A stretch of 64,000 nucleotides of DNA from Ascidiaceihabitans sp023955215 (GTDB taxonomy: Bacteria > Pseudomonadota > Alphaproteobacteria > Rhodobacterales > Rhodobacteraceae), in the NCBI GenBank assembly GCA_943788345.1, contig CALSPX010000013.1, positions 124,001 to 188,000 on the forward strand, in the 5' to 3' direction. Every line of letters starts with the position of its first letter. Within the stretch, counting starts at the first letter, position 1. The notes beneath the pieces are model-generated. The model was not told the origin of the DNA, did not search any database, and was given only the letters and a program-made list of their open reading frames with translations. Below are positions 35,201-47,503 of this stretch, piece after piece. Position numbers and translations under genes: made by a program.

Positions 35201-36383
35201 CCTTGATCGCAACATCTACGCACGTCTGCGCGATCTGATGATGGGTAACGAAGTTGCAAAAGGCCCTAAAGGCGTAAAAGCAGGCGCGCCTGTTGATGCT
35301 GACATGTTGGAAGCGTACCCACGCTCCGCATGGTGGCAGATCGCCCTTAAGGACGAAGATGCAGCACAAATCGTCGAAGCTTTGAACGAGCAGTACGAAG
35401 TACAGAAGCGTACTTTGGATGCCCGCTTTGAAGACAAAGTCGAAAAAGTACGTCGTGGCGATGACTTGCCACCAGGCGTGATGAAGATGGTCAAAGTATT
35501 CATCGCCGTGAAGCGTAAGCTTCAACCAGGTGATAAAATGGCCGGCCGTCACGGGAACAAAGGTGTTATTTCCAAAGTTGTTCCAATGGAGGACATGCCG
35601 TTCCTTGCAGACGGTACTCCAGTCGACTTCTGTTTGAACCCGCTTGGCGTTCCATCACGTATGAACGTTGGTCAGATCCTTGAAACACACATGGGTTGGG
35701 CTGCACGCGGCTTGGGCATCAATGTTGATGAGGCTCTGCAAGAGTACAAACGTTCTGGCGATCTAACGCCTGTTCGTGAAGCGATGCAGTTGGCTTATGG
35801 CGATGACGTCTACGAAGAAGGCCTTGCTGGTATGGACGAAGCTGATCTGCTTGATGCAGCCAGCAACGTCACAACTGGTGTTCCAATCGCGACGCCAGTA
35901 TTTGACGGCGCGAAAGAAGCTGACGTGAACGACGCACTAACACGTGCTGGTTTCGACACTTCTGGACAGTCTGACTTGTTTGACGGTCGCACAGGCGAGA
36001 AGTTCTCCCGTCAGGTTACTGTTGGCGTTAAATACCTGCTTAAACTGCACCACCTTGTGGACGACAAAATCCACGCGCGTTCTACTGGTCCATACTCGCT
36101 GGTCACACAGCAGCCATTGGGCGGTAAAGCGCAATTTGGTGGACAGCGCTTTGGTGAGATGGAGGTCTGGGCACTTGAAGCTTATGGCGCTGCATACACC
36201 TTGCAGGAAATGCTGACCGTGAAATCGGATGACGTAGCTGGACGGACGAAAGTCTACGAAAGCATCGTCAAAGGCGAGGACAACTTTGAAGCTGGTATTC
36301 CAGAGTCCTTCAACGTTCTCGTTAAAGAAGTCCGTGGCCTCGGCCTGAACATGGAACTCCTGGATGCTGAGGAAGAAGAATAA
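32247..36383 (+). CDS. rpoB: RNA polymerase beta subunit
   Basis: Catalytic-cleft subunit of RNA polymerase, and the target of rifampicin. The 1378-residue product is the normal alphaproteobacterial length. It contains the rifampicin region FFGSSQLSQFMDQTNPLSE followed by THKRRLSALGPGG, with the usual sensitive residues. It also has NIGLINSLATFARVNKYGF, GQNVLVAFMPW-like (GKNVVVAFMPWNGYNYEDS), the GDKMAGRHGNKG motif and the C-terminal GGKAQFGGQRFGEMEVWALEAYGAA. ATG preceded by GAAAGGTGACC. It forms the rpoBC operon with a 70-bp spacer. Confidence 0.99.
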   Translation: MAQSFLGQKRLRKYYGKIREVLEMPNLIEVQKSSYDLFLKSGEADTPTDGEGITGVFQSVFPIKDFNETSILEYSKYELEKPKYDVEECQQRDMTYSAPLKVTLRLIVFDVDEDTGAKSVKDIKEQDVFMGDMPLMTPNGTFVVNGTERVIVSQMHRSPGVFFDHDKGKTHSSGKLLFACRIIPYRGSWLDFEFDAKDIVFCRIDRRRKLPVTTLLYALGLDQEAMMDAYYDTIEYKYVKNKGWVAPFFADRVRGTRPTYDLIDAATGEIIAEAGKKVTPRAVKKLIDEGNVTELLVPFDHIVGKFVSKDIINEETGAIYVEAGDELTLEYDKDGDLIGGTAQELIEAGITDIPVLDIDNINVGPYMRNTLAMDKNMNRDTALMDIYRVMRPGEPPTVEAASNLFDTLFFDSERYDLSAVGRVKMNMRLALGKEDTQRTLDREDIVACIKALVHLRDGQGDIDDIDHLGNRRVRSVGELMENQYRVGLLRMERAIKERMSSVEIDTVMPQDLINAKPAAAAVREFFGSSQLSQFMDQTNPLSEVTHKRRLSALGPGGLTRERAGFEVRDVHPTHYGRMCPIETPEGPNIGLINSLATFARVNKYGFIETPYRKVENRMVTDEVQYMSATEEMRHTVAQANAKLDENGRFENDLVSTRQSGDYTLAPSDNVDLIDVSPKQLVSVAASLIPFLENDDANRALMGSNMQRQAVPLLQATAPLVGTGIEEVVARDSGAAYMAKRAGIIDQVDATRIVLRATEDLELGDAGVDIYRMRKFQRSNQNTCINQRPLVKVGERVTKGQVIADGPSTDMGELALGKNVVVAFMPWNGYNYEDSILISERVSRDDVFTSIHIEEFEVAARDTKLGPEEITRDIPNVGEEALRNLDEAGIVYIGADVEPGDILVGKITPKGESPMTPEEKLLRAIFGEKASDVRDTSLRVKPGDFGTVVEVRVFNRHGIEKDERALQIEREEVERLARDRDDELAILDRNIYARLRDLMMGNEVAKGPKGVKAGAPVDADMLEAYPRSAWWQIALKDEDAAQIVEALNEQYEVQKRTLDARFEDKVEKVRRGDDLPPGVMKMVKVFIAVKRKLQPGDKMAGRHGNKGVISKVVPMEDMPFLADGTPVDFCLNPLGVPSRMNVGQILETHMGWAARGLGINVDEALQEYKRSGDLTPVREAMQLAYGDDVYEEGLAGMDEADLLDAASNVTTGVPIATPVFDGAKEADVNDALTRAGFDTSGQSDLFDGRTGEKFSRQVTVGVKYLLKLHHLVDDKIHARSTGPYSLVTQQPLGGKAQFGGQRFGEMEVWALEAYGAAYTLQEMLTVKSDDVAGRTKVYESIVKGEDNFEAGIPESFNVLVKEVRGLGLNMELLDAEEEE

Positions 36384-36389
36384 CGGATC

Positions 36390-36411
36390 AAGGCGGGGAA
36401 TAACCCGCCTT
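36390..36411 (+). repeat. Intercistronic hairpin between rpoB and rpoC
   Basis: AAGGCGGG (36390-36397) / CCCGCCTT (36404-36411) with a six-base loop and no T-run. It could be a processing or stabilising hairpin, similar in core to those after nusG and fusA. Confidence 0.6.
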
Positions 36412-36453
36412 ACCGAAACTCTCTTTTGATGCCTCCCTTTCAAGGATTTGAAA

Positions 36454-40698
<4,245 letters not shown>

Positions 40699-40724
40699 TC
40701 GCTGCGATCTAAGAAATTGAATTG

Positions 40725-40756
40725 GCCCCTGTGCAGCGATGCACGGGGGCTTTTTT
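40725..40756 (+). terminator. rpoBC operon terminator
   Basis: Stem GCCCCTGTGCA (40725-40735) / TGCACGGGGGC (40740-40750) with a GCGA loop and a run of six T. Confidence 0.95.
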
Positions 40757-40813
40757 ATTGGTAAGACAGCGTGTAGCCTGAACAGGCGCATTACCTGAAA
40801 GCCAGTTGAAAAC

Positions 40814-41626
40814 ATGTCTGTAATAACGATCAAAGGGTTGGTTCGGTTTTCTTACCCATCCGAAAGTGGCTTTAACCTTTCCAAGAGCGGGGCAGAGCAT
40901 GTGCACAACGTGCTCTATGATCCCGAACGCCTTGAACGGCGGTTTGCACTGTTTGAAATGCTATGCCTGCGCTCGCTTGCGATGCAGCGAGACACAGGCT
41001 TTCAGGTGGGTATCTTAGTCGGGGACAGTCTTCCCGAATACGCACGTGCGCGACTGGTTGAAATGCTGGATGGGTTCCCAAACGCCAAGCTGATCACGTT
41101 GCCGCCGCTTGAACATTACACAGCCACCGTTCGCGCCTTTAAACAAATGCCAGATGTCGAAGGGTCCGAATTTACGGTGACCTTCCGTTTGGATGATGAT
41201 GACGCAATGCACGCCGATACCGTGGGACGCCTTCGCGAAGTGGCGCAAACCATATTGCCACTGCGAAACCTTCAAGACCCGCTTGCGATTGCGTTTAATC
41301 GTGGCTTCTATTTTGATCTGTCCAACCCAGAGAAAATGATAACGGAGTGCTTTGAAAAGACGCCGCTTGGCGTAGGGATGGCGCTGGTTGCTCCTGCTGG
41401 CAGTCGTCAGAACGTGTTCCGCCGCAATCACCGCGCGGCGGGTCAACACTTTAATTGCTATACCGAAATCAACAAGCCAATGTTCATTCGCACGGTACAT
41501 CAGGACAATGACTCTGGCGCGGCAACCACGGGGCACGTCGGCAAGATGGAACCCGAGCGGATTGAACGCACGCTGCTTAAACATTTTGGGGTTAATTCCG
41601 AGATGCTCAAAGACGTCATGGAATGA
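40814..41626 (+). CDS. Putative rhamnosyl transferase (glycosyltransferase)
   Basis: The 270-residue product resembles the family annotated as putative rhamnosyl transferases (Rhamno_transf). The N-terminal domain begins VRFSYPSESGFNLS, the central acidic DxD-type metal motif is FRLDDDDAMHAD, and the SRQNVFRRNHRAAGQHFNCY region is conserved. The donor and acceptor are unknown. Its stop overlaps the start of the EamA transporter (ATGA), so the two are co-translated. It may act on a capsule or O-antigen, fitting the glycan genes at 27.6-29.0 and 47.5-51.0 kb. Confidence 0.78.
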   Translation: MSVITIKGLVRFSYPSESGFNLSKSGAEHVHNVLYDPERLERRFALFEMLCLRSLAMQRDTGFQVGILVGDSLPEYARARLVEMLDGFPNAKLITLPPLEHYTATVRAFKQMPDVEGSEFTVTFRLDDDDAMHADTVGRLREVAQTILPLRNLQDPLAIAFNRGFYFDLSNPEKMITECFEKTPLGVGMALVAPAGSRQNVFRRNHRAAGQHFNCYTEINKPMFIRTVHQDNDSGAATTGHVGKMEPERIERTLLKHFGVNSEMLKDVME

Positions 41627-42489
41627 GCGCCAATCACATCGGAGCGTTGTTCATGATGGCGTCAATGGCGTGCTTCACGTTGAATGATACCTTTATGAAG
41701 GTGACGAATGGCGCGATTCCGTTATTCCAGCTTCTTTTTCTTCGCGGCATCCTGACCACCATCCTGATCATTCTGCTCGCGCGTTGGCTAAAAGCAATGC
41801 ACTTCAACATCTCGCGCCGCGACTGGGGCTTGATCGGCTTGCGCAGCGCCAGTGAAATGGCGACGGCCTATTTCTTTATCACCGCTCTGTTCAACATGCC
41901 GCTGGCCAATGTCACGGCAACGCTTCAAGCCCTGCCTTTGACAGTCACATTAGGTGGTGCATTGTTGTTTCGCGAAAAAGTTGGCTGGCGACGAATGTCC
42001 GCGATCTTGATCGGGTTCATCGGTATGCTGCTGATTGTACGCCCCGGTGCTGAAGGTTTTAACATATATGGGATTTATGCATTGTTAGCGGTCCTTGGCG
42101 TCACCATCCGCGACCTTGTCACGCGCCGGCTCTCGGATGATGTGCCCTCGATGACTGTCACCTTGGCGGCGTCTGTCACGGTGATGACATTCTCAGGTGT
42201 CGCATCCATCGCAACCCCATGGGTCGCCATCAGCGGGATACACGCGTTGATGGTCATAGGATCATCCATCTGTATTTTTGGTGGCTACTACTTCAGCGTC
42301 CGCGTGATGCGGGTTGGCGAAATTTCGTTCATCGCACCGTTTCGATATACAGGGCTAGTTTGGGCATTGGTTTTGGGGTGGCTAGTCTTTGGGGACTGGC
42401 CAGCATCTTTAACACTTTTGGGTGCCGCGATCGTAGTGGCCACAGGGCTCTTCACGCTTTATCGCGAGCGAACAGTAAAGCAACGATAG
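41623..42489 (+). CDS. DMT-family (EamA) transporter
   Basis: Ten-helix inner-membrane transporter of the drug/metabolite superfamily, 288 residues, with two EamA repeats. The first contains ALFNMPLANVTATLQALPLTVTL and the second APFRYTGLVWALVLGWLVFGDWP. Substrate unknown; such proteins export amino acids, nucleosides or metabolites. The four-base overlap with the rhamnosyltransferase-like gene suggests an operon, although a sugar-transport role does not follow from that. Confidence 0.85.
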   Translation: MSANHIGALFMMASMACFTLNDTFMKVTNGAIPLFQLLFLRGILTTILIILLARWLKAMHFNISRRDWGLIGLRSASEMATAYFFITALFNMPLANVTATLQALPLTVTLGGALLFREKVGWRRMSAILIGFIGMLLIVRPGAEGFNIYGIYALLAVLGVTIRDLVTRRLSDDVPSMTVTLAASVTVMTFSGVASIATPWVAISGIHALMVIGSSICIFGGYYFSVRVMRVGEISFIAPFRYTGLVWALVLGWLVFGDWPASLTLLGAAIVVATGLFTLYRERTVKQR

Positions 42490-42888
42490 TTCTGGCATCG
42501 GGTGGCAGGGTGTTTCTTTTGGATCACCAAATAGTGGAAGTGTCGGTAAGAATTGCGTTTTTTATCCACAAAATTTGAGTGCGTGCTATTTACAGAAAAA
42601 GTAAAAATGCGGGCCTGGTGCTAAAATAGGACCAAAGCGATTGAAATCGGAGCATACAGTGAACACGATCGTGCTCAACCTGAAAGCCCCCGATTGCGGG
42701 ATAAGAGAAACGGCATAATCCGATCACTTGCATCTGCGGTTTCCTTGCTTTGAACTTTGGCGTTGTTCAATTATGGGTAGGGGGTCAGGGGTGATTGCAA
42801 GAGGTATCGAAACCTACAGTGCACCTACCAAATACCGACGTGATACATACGTTATACCGACGTTGGGTTTTCCTTGTTTTCATGGCTG
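42490..42888. other. Gene-free region upstream of the str promoter
   Basis: About 400 bp with no credible gene. A short near-repeat (ATACCGACGTGATAC and TATACCGACGTTGGG, at about 42832 and 42853) lies 30-60 bp above the -35 box and may be an activator site. Confidence 0.4.
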
Positions 42889-42917
42889 TTGACACACCAT
42901 GCGACTCCCCATATAGA
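42889..42917 (+). promoter_or_regulatory. Promoter of the rpsL-rpsG-fusA-tuf operon
   Basis: TTGACA at 42889-42894, 17-bp spacer, TATAGA at 42912-42917. This is the best sigma-70-type promoter in the window, 228 bp above rpsL. Confidence 0.82.
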
Positions 42918-43014
42918 CCCCCTATCTCGGAGTGTGGGGGAACCCACCATATCCGAAATCATGTCTGAAGTGGTCAAGATCCGTCCTAATGCTGGACCGT
43001 TCCTCTGAAAACCC

Positions 43015-43056
43015 ACCGCAACGTTCACCTCGGTACGGGGACGTCGCGGTCTTTTT
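43015..43056 (+). promoter_or_regulatory. Attenuator-like hairpin in the str operon leader
   Basis: Stem ACCGCAACGT (43015-43024) / ACGTCGCGGT (43041-43050), nine pairs of ten, then CTTTTTGC. It lies between the promoter and rpsL, where an intrinsic terminator would cut the operon short. Conditional read-through is inference. Confidence 0.6.
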
Positions 43057-43144
43057 GCTTTGCAAGAGGGTTAGTCATGCGAATTTGAGCCGCAAGGGCA
43101 TCTGCCTTTGTATAAGATGTGAGCTAAACGGGGAATAACCGCCA

Positions 43145-43516
43145 ATGCCAACGATCCAACAGCTGATCCGTAAACCACGGCAGCCAAAGCGTAAAACTTC
43201 TAAGTCCCAGCACTTGGAAGCATGTCCGCAAAAACGTGGCGTATGTACGCGCGTTTACACAACAACACCTAAGAAACCGAACTCCGCGATGCGTAAGGTT
43301 GCCAAAGTGCGCCTAACGAACGGTTTCGAGGTCATCTCCTACATTCCAGGTGAGAGCCACAACCTTCAGGAACACTCTGTGGTTCTGATCCGCGGCGGTC
43401 GTGTAAAAGACCTTCCGGGTGTGCGTTACCACATTCTGCGCGGTGTTCTCGATACGCAAGGCGTAAAAGATCGTAAACAACGTCGTTCGAAATACGGCGC
43501 CAAGCGTCCTAAATAA
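43145..43516 (+). CDS. rpsL: 30S ribosomal protein S12
   Basis: Decoding-center protein. The 123-residue product starts MPTIQQLIRKPRQPK and contains TTPKKPNSAMRKVAKVRL, with the lysine at the position that matters for streptomycin, and LIRGGRVKDLPGVRYH. Both streptomycin-related lysines are the ordinary wild-type residues. It is the first gene of the str operon; rpsG follows after 12 nt, with AAGGAG in the gap. Confidence 0.98.
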   Translation: MPTIQQLIRKPRQPKRKTSKSQHLEACPQKRGVCTRVYTTTPKKPNSAMRKVAKVRLTNGFEVISYIPGESHNLQEHSVVLIRGGRVKDLPGVRYHILRGVLDTQGVKDRKQRRSKYGAKRPK

Positions 43517-43528
43517 GGAGATCAGCAG

Positions 43529-43999
43529 ATGTCACGTCGTCACGCCGCTGAAAAACGCAAAATCCTACCGGACGCTAAGTTCGGTGATTTGATTTTGTCT
43601 AAGTTCATGAACAACCTGATGGTCGATGGTAAGAAATCTACCGCCGAGCGTATCGTATACAATGCGATGGACCGGGTTGAAACCAAGATCAAACGTGTAC
43701 CACTTGAAGTGTTCCACGAAGCTCTTGAAAACATTCAACCTTCCGTCGAAGTGCGCTCACGCCGCGTCGGTGGTGCAACGTACCAGGTTCCAGTTGAGGT
43801 TCGTCCAGAACGTCGCCAGGCTCTTGCGATCCGTTGGTTGATCAAAGCTGCGCGTTCACGCAACGAAAACACCATGGAAGAGCGCCTTGCAGGCGAGCTT
43901 ATGGACGCTGTCCAGTCACGTGGTACTGCCGTTAAGAAACGCGAAGACACTCACAAAATGGCCGAAGCTAACAAAGCTTTCAGCCACTACCGCTGGTAA
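43529..43999 (+). CDS. rpsG: 30S ribosomal protein S7
   Basis: Assembles the 3' major domain of 16S rRNA and often represses the str operon. The 156-residue product, of standard length, starts MSRRHAAEKRKILPDAKFGD. The conserved EVRSRRVGGATYQVPVEVR and ARSRNENTMEERLAGELMDA regions are present. The gap to fusA is 15 nt and holds AGAGGAG. Confidence 0.98.
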   Translation: MSRRHAAEKRKILPDAKFGDLILSKFMNNLMVDGKKSTAERIVYNAMDRVETKIKRVPLEVFHEALENIQPSVEVRSRRVGGATYQVPVEVRPERRQALAIRWLIKAARSRNENTMEERLAGELMDAVQSRGTAVKKREDTHKMAEANKAFSHYRW

Positions 44000-44014
44000 G
44001 AGGAGCGCACCAAT

Positions 44015-46135
44015 ATGGCACGCGAATATCCACTCGACCGTTACCGCAACTTCGGCATCATGGCACACATCGATGCGGGCAAAACCACGTGTTCAGAACG
44101 CATCTTGTTCTACACTGGCAAATCCCACAACATCGGCGAAGTGCATGACGGCGCTGCTACCATGGACCACATGGAGCAGGAGCAAGAGCGCGGAATTACT
44201 ATTACGTCCGCTGCGACAACAACGTTCTGGGAACGCACAGAAGACGGCGTAACGCCTTCCTCTGAAAAGCACCGCATGAACATCATTGATACGCCTGGTC
44301 ACGTTGACTTCACTATCGAAGTTGAACGTTCTTTGGCTGTTCTTGATGGCGCGGTTGCTGTTCTTGATGCGAACGCTGGTGTTGAGCCACAAACCGAAAC
44401 AGTTTGGCGTCAGGCCGACCGTTATAAAGTTCCACGTATCGTTTTTGTCAACAAAATGGACAAAATCGGCGCGGACTTCTTTAACTGTGTTGAAATGATC
44501 AAAGACCGTGTTGGTGCTGTACCTTGCCCAATTCAGATCCCAATCGGGGCTGAAACTGAGCTTGAGGGTATGGTCGACTTGATCACCATGAAAGAATGGG
44601 TATGGGCCGGTGAAGACCTCGGCGCATCTTGGGAACTTCGCGAAATTCGTCCAGAGCTCAAAGAGCTTGCTGACAAATGGCGCGCAAACATGATCGAAAT
44701 CGCTGTCGAAATGGACGACGATGAGATGGAAAAATACCTAATGGACGGCGCTGAGCCGGACGAAGCAACTTTGCGTCGTCTTATCCGTGCAGGTACTATC
44801 GCGATCAAGTTTATCCCAATCTTGTGTGGTTCTGCGTTTAAGAACAAAGGCGTTCAGCCACTATTGAACGCTGTGATCGACTTCTTGCCATCACCTTTGG
44901 ACGTTGTTGATTACATGGGCTTTGAACCAGGTGACGAAACAGAAACACGTAACATCCCGCGCCGTGCGGACGATGATATGCCTTTCTCTGCTTTGGCATT
45001 TAAAATCTGGAATGACCCCTTTGTTGGCTCTTTGACATTTACACGGATATACTCCGGTAAAATGGCCAAAGGCGACACATTCTTGAACTCTACCAAAGGC
45101 AAAAAAGAGCGCGTTGGCCGCATGATGATCATGCACTCTAACGACCGTGATGAAATCACAGAAGCATTCTCTGGTGACATTATCGCTCTTGGTGGTCTTA
45201 AAGATACGACAACTGGTGACACGCTTTGCGCGACATCCGATCCTGTTGTTCTTGAAACAATGACGTTCCCTGATCCTGTGATCGAGATCGCTGTTGAGCC
45301 TAAAACTAAGGCTGACCAAGAAAAAATGGGTATCGCATTGGCTCGTTTGGCTGCTGAGGATCCTTCATTCCGCGTGGAAACTGACTTCGAATCTGGTCAG
45401 ACCATTATGCGTGGCATGGGCGAGCTTCACTTGGACATCCTTGTTGACCGTATGAAGCGCGAATTTAAAGTCGAAGCGAACATTGGTGCGCCACAAGTGG
45501 CATACCGTGAGACCATCGGCCACGAAGTCGAGCACTCATACACACACAAGAAACAGTCTGGTGGTTCTGGTCAGTTCGGCGAAGTTAAATTGCTGATCTC
45601 TCCAACAGTACCTGGTGAAGGTTACTCGTTTGAGTCCAAAGTCGTTGGTGGTTCTGTTCCTAAAGAATACATCCCTGGCGTCGAAAAAGGCATCAAATCA
45701 GTTATGGACAGCGGTCCATTAGCTGGCTTCCCAGTGATCGACTTCAAAGTGCAATTGCTTGAGGGCAAGTACCACGATGTTGACTCCTCGATCCTCGCAT
45801 TCGAAATCGCTGCACGTATGTGTATGCGTGAAGGTATGCGTAAAGCTGGCGCTAAGTTGCTTGAGCCAATCATGAAAGTCGAAGTTGTCACACCTGAAGA
45901 TTACACAGGCGGCATCATTGGCGACCTGACTTCACGTCGTGGTCAGGTTCTGGGTCAAGATACACGCGGCAACGCGATCGCTATCGACGCTCAAGTGCCT
46001 TTGGCTAACATGTTCGGTTACATCAACACGTTGCGTTCGATGTCTTCTGGTCGTGCGAACTTTACCATGCAGTTCGGCCACTACGAACCAGTTCCGCAGA
46101 ATATCTCTGACGAGATCCAAGCGAAATACGCATAA
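44015..46135 (+). CDS. fusA: Translation elongation factor G
   Basis: GTPase that drives translocation. The 706-residue product has P-loop AHIDAGKTT, switch II DTPGHVDF, NKMDK, and domains II to V complete (GMGELHLDILVDRM in domain III-IV, GYINTLRSMSSGRANFTMQF in domain V). The start is the ATG at 44015, preceded by AAGAGGAG. It is co-transcribed with rpsL, rpsG and tuf copy 2. Confidence 0.99.
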   Translation: MAREYPLDRYRNFGIMAHIDAGKTTCSERILFYTGKSHNIGEVHDGAATMDHMEQEQERGITITSAATTTFWERTEDGVTPSSEKHRMNIIDTPGHVDFTIEVERSLAVLDGAVAVLDANAGVEPQTETVWRQADRYKVPRIVFVNKMDKIGADFFNCVEMIKDRVGAVPCPIQIPIGAETELEGMVDLITMKEWVWAGEDLGASWELREIRPELKELADKWRANMIEIAVEMDDDEMEKYLMDGAEPDEATLRRLIRAGTIAIKFIPILCGSAFKNKGVQPLLNAVIDFLPSPLDVVDYMGFEPGDETETRNIPRRADDDMPFSALAFKIWNDPFVGSLTFTRIYSGKMAKGDTFLNSTKGKKERVGRMMIMHSNDRDEITEAFSGDIIALGGLKDTTTGDTLCATSDPVVLETMTFPDPVIEIAVEPKTKADQEKMGIALARLAAEDPSFRVETDFESGQTIMRGMGELHLDILVDRMKREFKVEANIGAPQVAYRETIGHEVEHSYTHKKQSGGSGQFGEVKLLISPTVPGEGYSFESKVVGGSVPKEYIPGVEKGIKSVMDSGPLAGFPVIDFKVQLLEGKYHDVDSSILAFEIAARMCMREGMRKAGAKLLEPIMKVEVVTPEDYTGGIIGDLTSRRGQVLGQDTRGNAIAIDAQVPLANMFGYINTLRSMSSGRANFTMQFGHYEPVPQNISDEIQAKYA

Positions 46136-46142
46136 ACGGGAT

Positions 46143-46197
46143 GGCGGGGGACTTACCCCGCCCTACCCACCAAATGTAGGGCAAAGATTGCTTTGCC
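46143..46197 (+). repeat. Two intercistronic hairpins between fusA and tuf copy 2
   Basis: GGCGGGG (46143-46149) / CCCCGCC (46156-46162), and GGCAAAG (46180-46186) / CTTTGCC (46191-46197). There is no T-run, so they look like stabilising or processing structures rather than terminators. Confidence 0.65.
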
Positions 46198-46220
46198 ATC
46201 CAAATGATTAGGAGGCCAAC

Positions 46221-47396
46221 ATGGCTAAGGAAAAGTTCGAACGTAATAAACCGCACGTTAACATCGGCACAATCGGCCACGTTGACCACGGTAAGACTAC
46301 ATTGACTGCTGCGATCACTAAATATTTTGGTGACTTCCAAGCGTATGACCAAATTGATGGCGCGCCAGAAGAAAAAGCACGTGGTATCACCATCTCTACT
46401 GCTCACGTTGAGTACGAAACAGAGAACCGTCACTATGCACACGTTGATTGCCCAGGCCACGCTGACTATGTGAAAAACATGATCACTGGTGCTGCTCAAA
46501 TGGACGGCGCGATCTTGGTTGTGAACGCGGCCGATGGCCCAATGCCACAAACACGTGAGCACATCTTGTTGGGTCGCCAAGTTGGCATCCCGCACATGGT
46601 TGTTTACATGAACAAAGTTGACCAAGTTGACGACGACGAGTTGTTGGAATTGGTTGAAATGGAAATCCGTGAGTTGTTGTCTTCTTACGAATATCCTGGC
46701 GATGACATCCCAGTGATCCCTGGTTCTGCACTTGCAGCCATGGAAGGCCGTGATGACGCGATCGGCGCTGACTCTATCAAGAAATTGATGGCAGCTGTTG
46801 ACGAATACATCCCAACACCTGAGCGTGCTGTTGACCAGCCGTTCTTGATGCCTGTGGAAGACGTGTTCTCAATTTCTGGCCGTGGTACAGTTGTAACGGG
46901 CCGCATTGAGCGTGGCGTTATCAACGTTGGTGAAGAGATCGAAATCGTTGGTATCCGTGATACTGCGAAAACGACTTGTACTGGTGTTGAAATGTTCCGC
47001 AAGTTGTTGGACCGTGGTGAAGCTGGCGATAACGTTGGTGTTCTTCTACGTGGTATCGACCGTAACGGTGTTGAGCGTGGCCAAGTTCTTTGTAAGCCAA
47101 CTTCTGTTAAGCCACACACTGGCTTTGAAGCTGAAGCCTACATCTTGACCAAAGAAGAGGGTGGTCGTCACACACCATTCTTCGCGAACTACCGTCCACA
47201 GTTCTACTTCCGTACAACTGACGTTACTGGCACCGTAACTTTGCCAGAAGGCACAGAAATGGTAATGCCGGGCGACAACTTGAAGTTCGACGTTGAGTTG
47301 ATTGCACCAGTTGCGATGGAACAGGGCTTGCGCTTTGCGATCCGCGAAGGTGGCCGCACAGTAGGCGCGGGCGTGGTTTCTAAAATCACTGCATAA
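46221..47396 (+). CDS. tuf: Translation elongation factor Tu, copy 2
   Basis: Encodes the same 391-residue protein as the copy at 13596-14771, with C in place of T at five third-codon positions (46577, 46613, 46808, 47288, 47291). It is the last gene of the str operon, with TTAGGAGG as ribosome site. The homology with copy 1 starts at GCCAAC just before the ATG and runs past the stop through the terminator, with one 2-base indel in the trailer. This is the sign of recent gene conversion. Confidence 0.99.
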   Translation: MAKEKFERNKPHVNIGTIGHVDHGKTTLTAAITKYFGDFQAYDQIDGAPEEKARGITISTAHVEYETENRHYAHVDCPGHADYVKNMITGAAQMDGAILVVNAADGPMPQTREHILLGRQVGIPHMVVYMNKVDQVDDDELLELVEMEIRELLSSYEYPGDDIPVIPGSALAAMEGRDDAIGADSIKKLMAAVDEYIPTPERAVDQPFLMPVEDVFSISGRGTVVTGRIERGVINVGEEIEIVGIRDTAKTTCTGVEMFRKLLDRGEAGDNVGVLLRGIDRNGVERGQVLCKPTSVKPHTGFEAEAYILTKEEGGRHTPFFANYRPQFYFRTTDVTGTVTLPEGTEMVMPGDNLKFDVELIAPVAMEQGLRFAIREGGRTVGAGVVSKITA

Positions 47397-47434
47397 GCCT
47401 TTGGTAGGGCTTGTCCCTGCTGATCTGATAAACG

Positions 47435-47463
47435 AAAGGCCGCCGGGAAACCGGCGGCCTTTT
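47435..47463 (+). terminator. str operon / tuf copy 2 terminator
   Basis: AAAGGCCGCCGG-GAAA-CCGGCGGCCTTT followed by TTGCG, identical to the hairpin after tuf copy 1. Confidence 0.93.
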
Positions 47464-47503
47464 GCGTTTGGAATTGGGTTTTAGCCGAGTTGTGAACGTG
47501 GGG

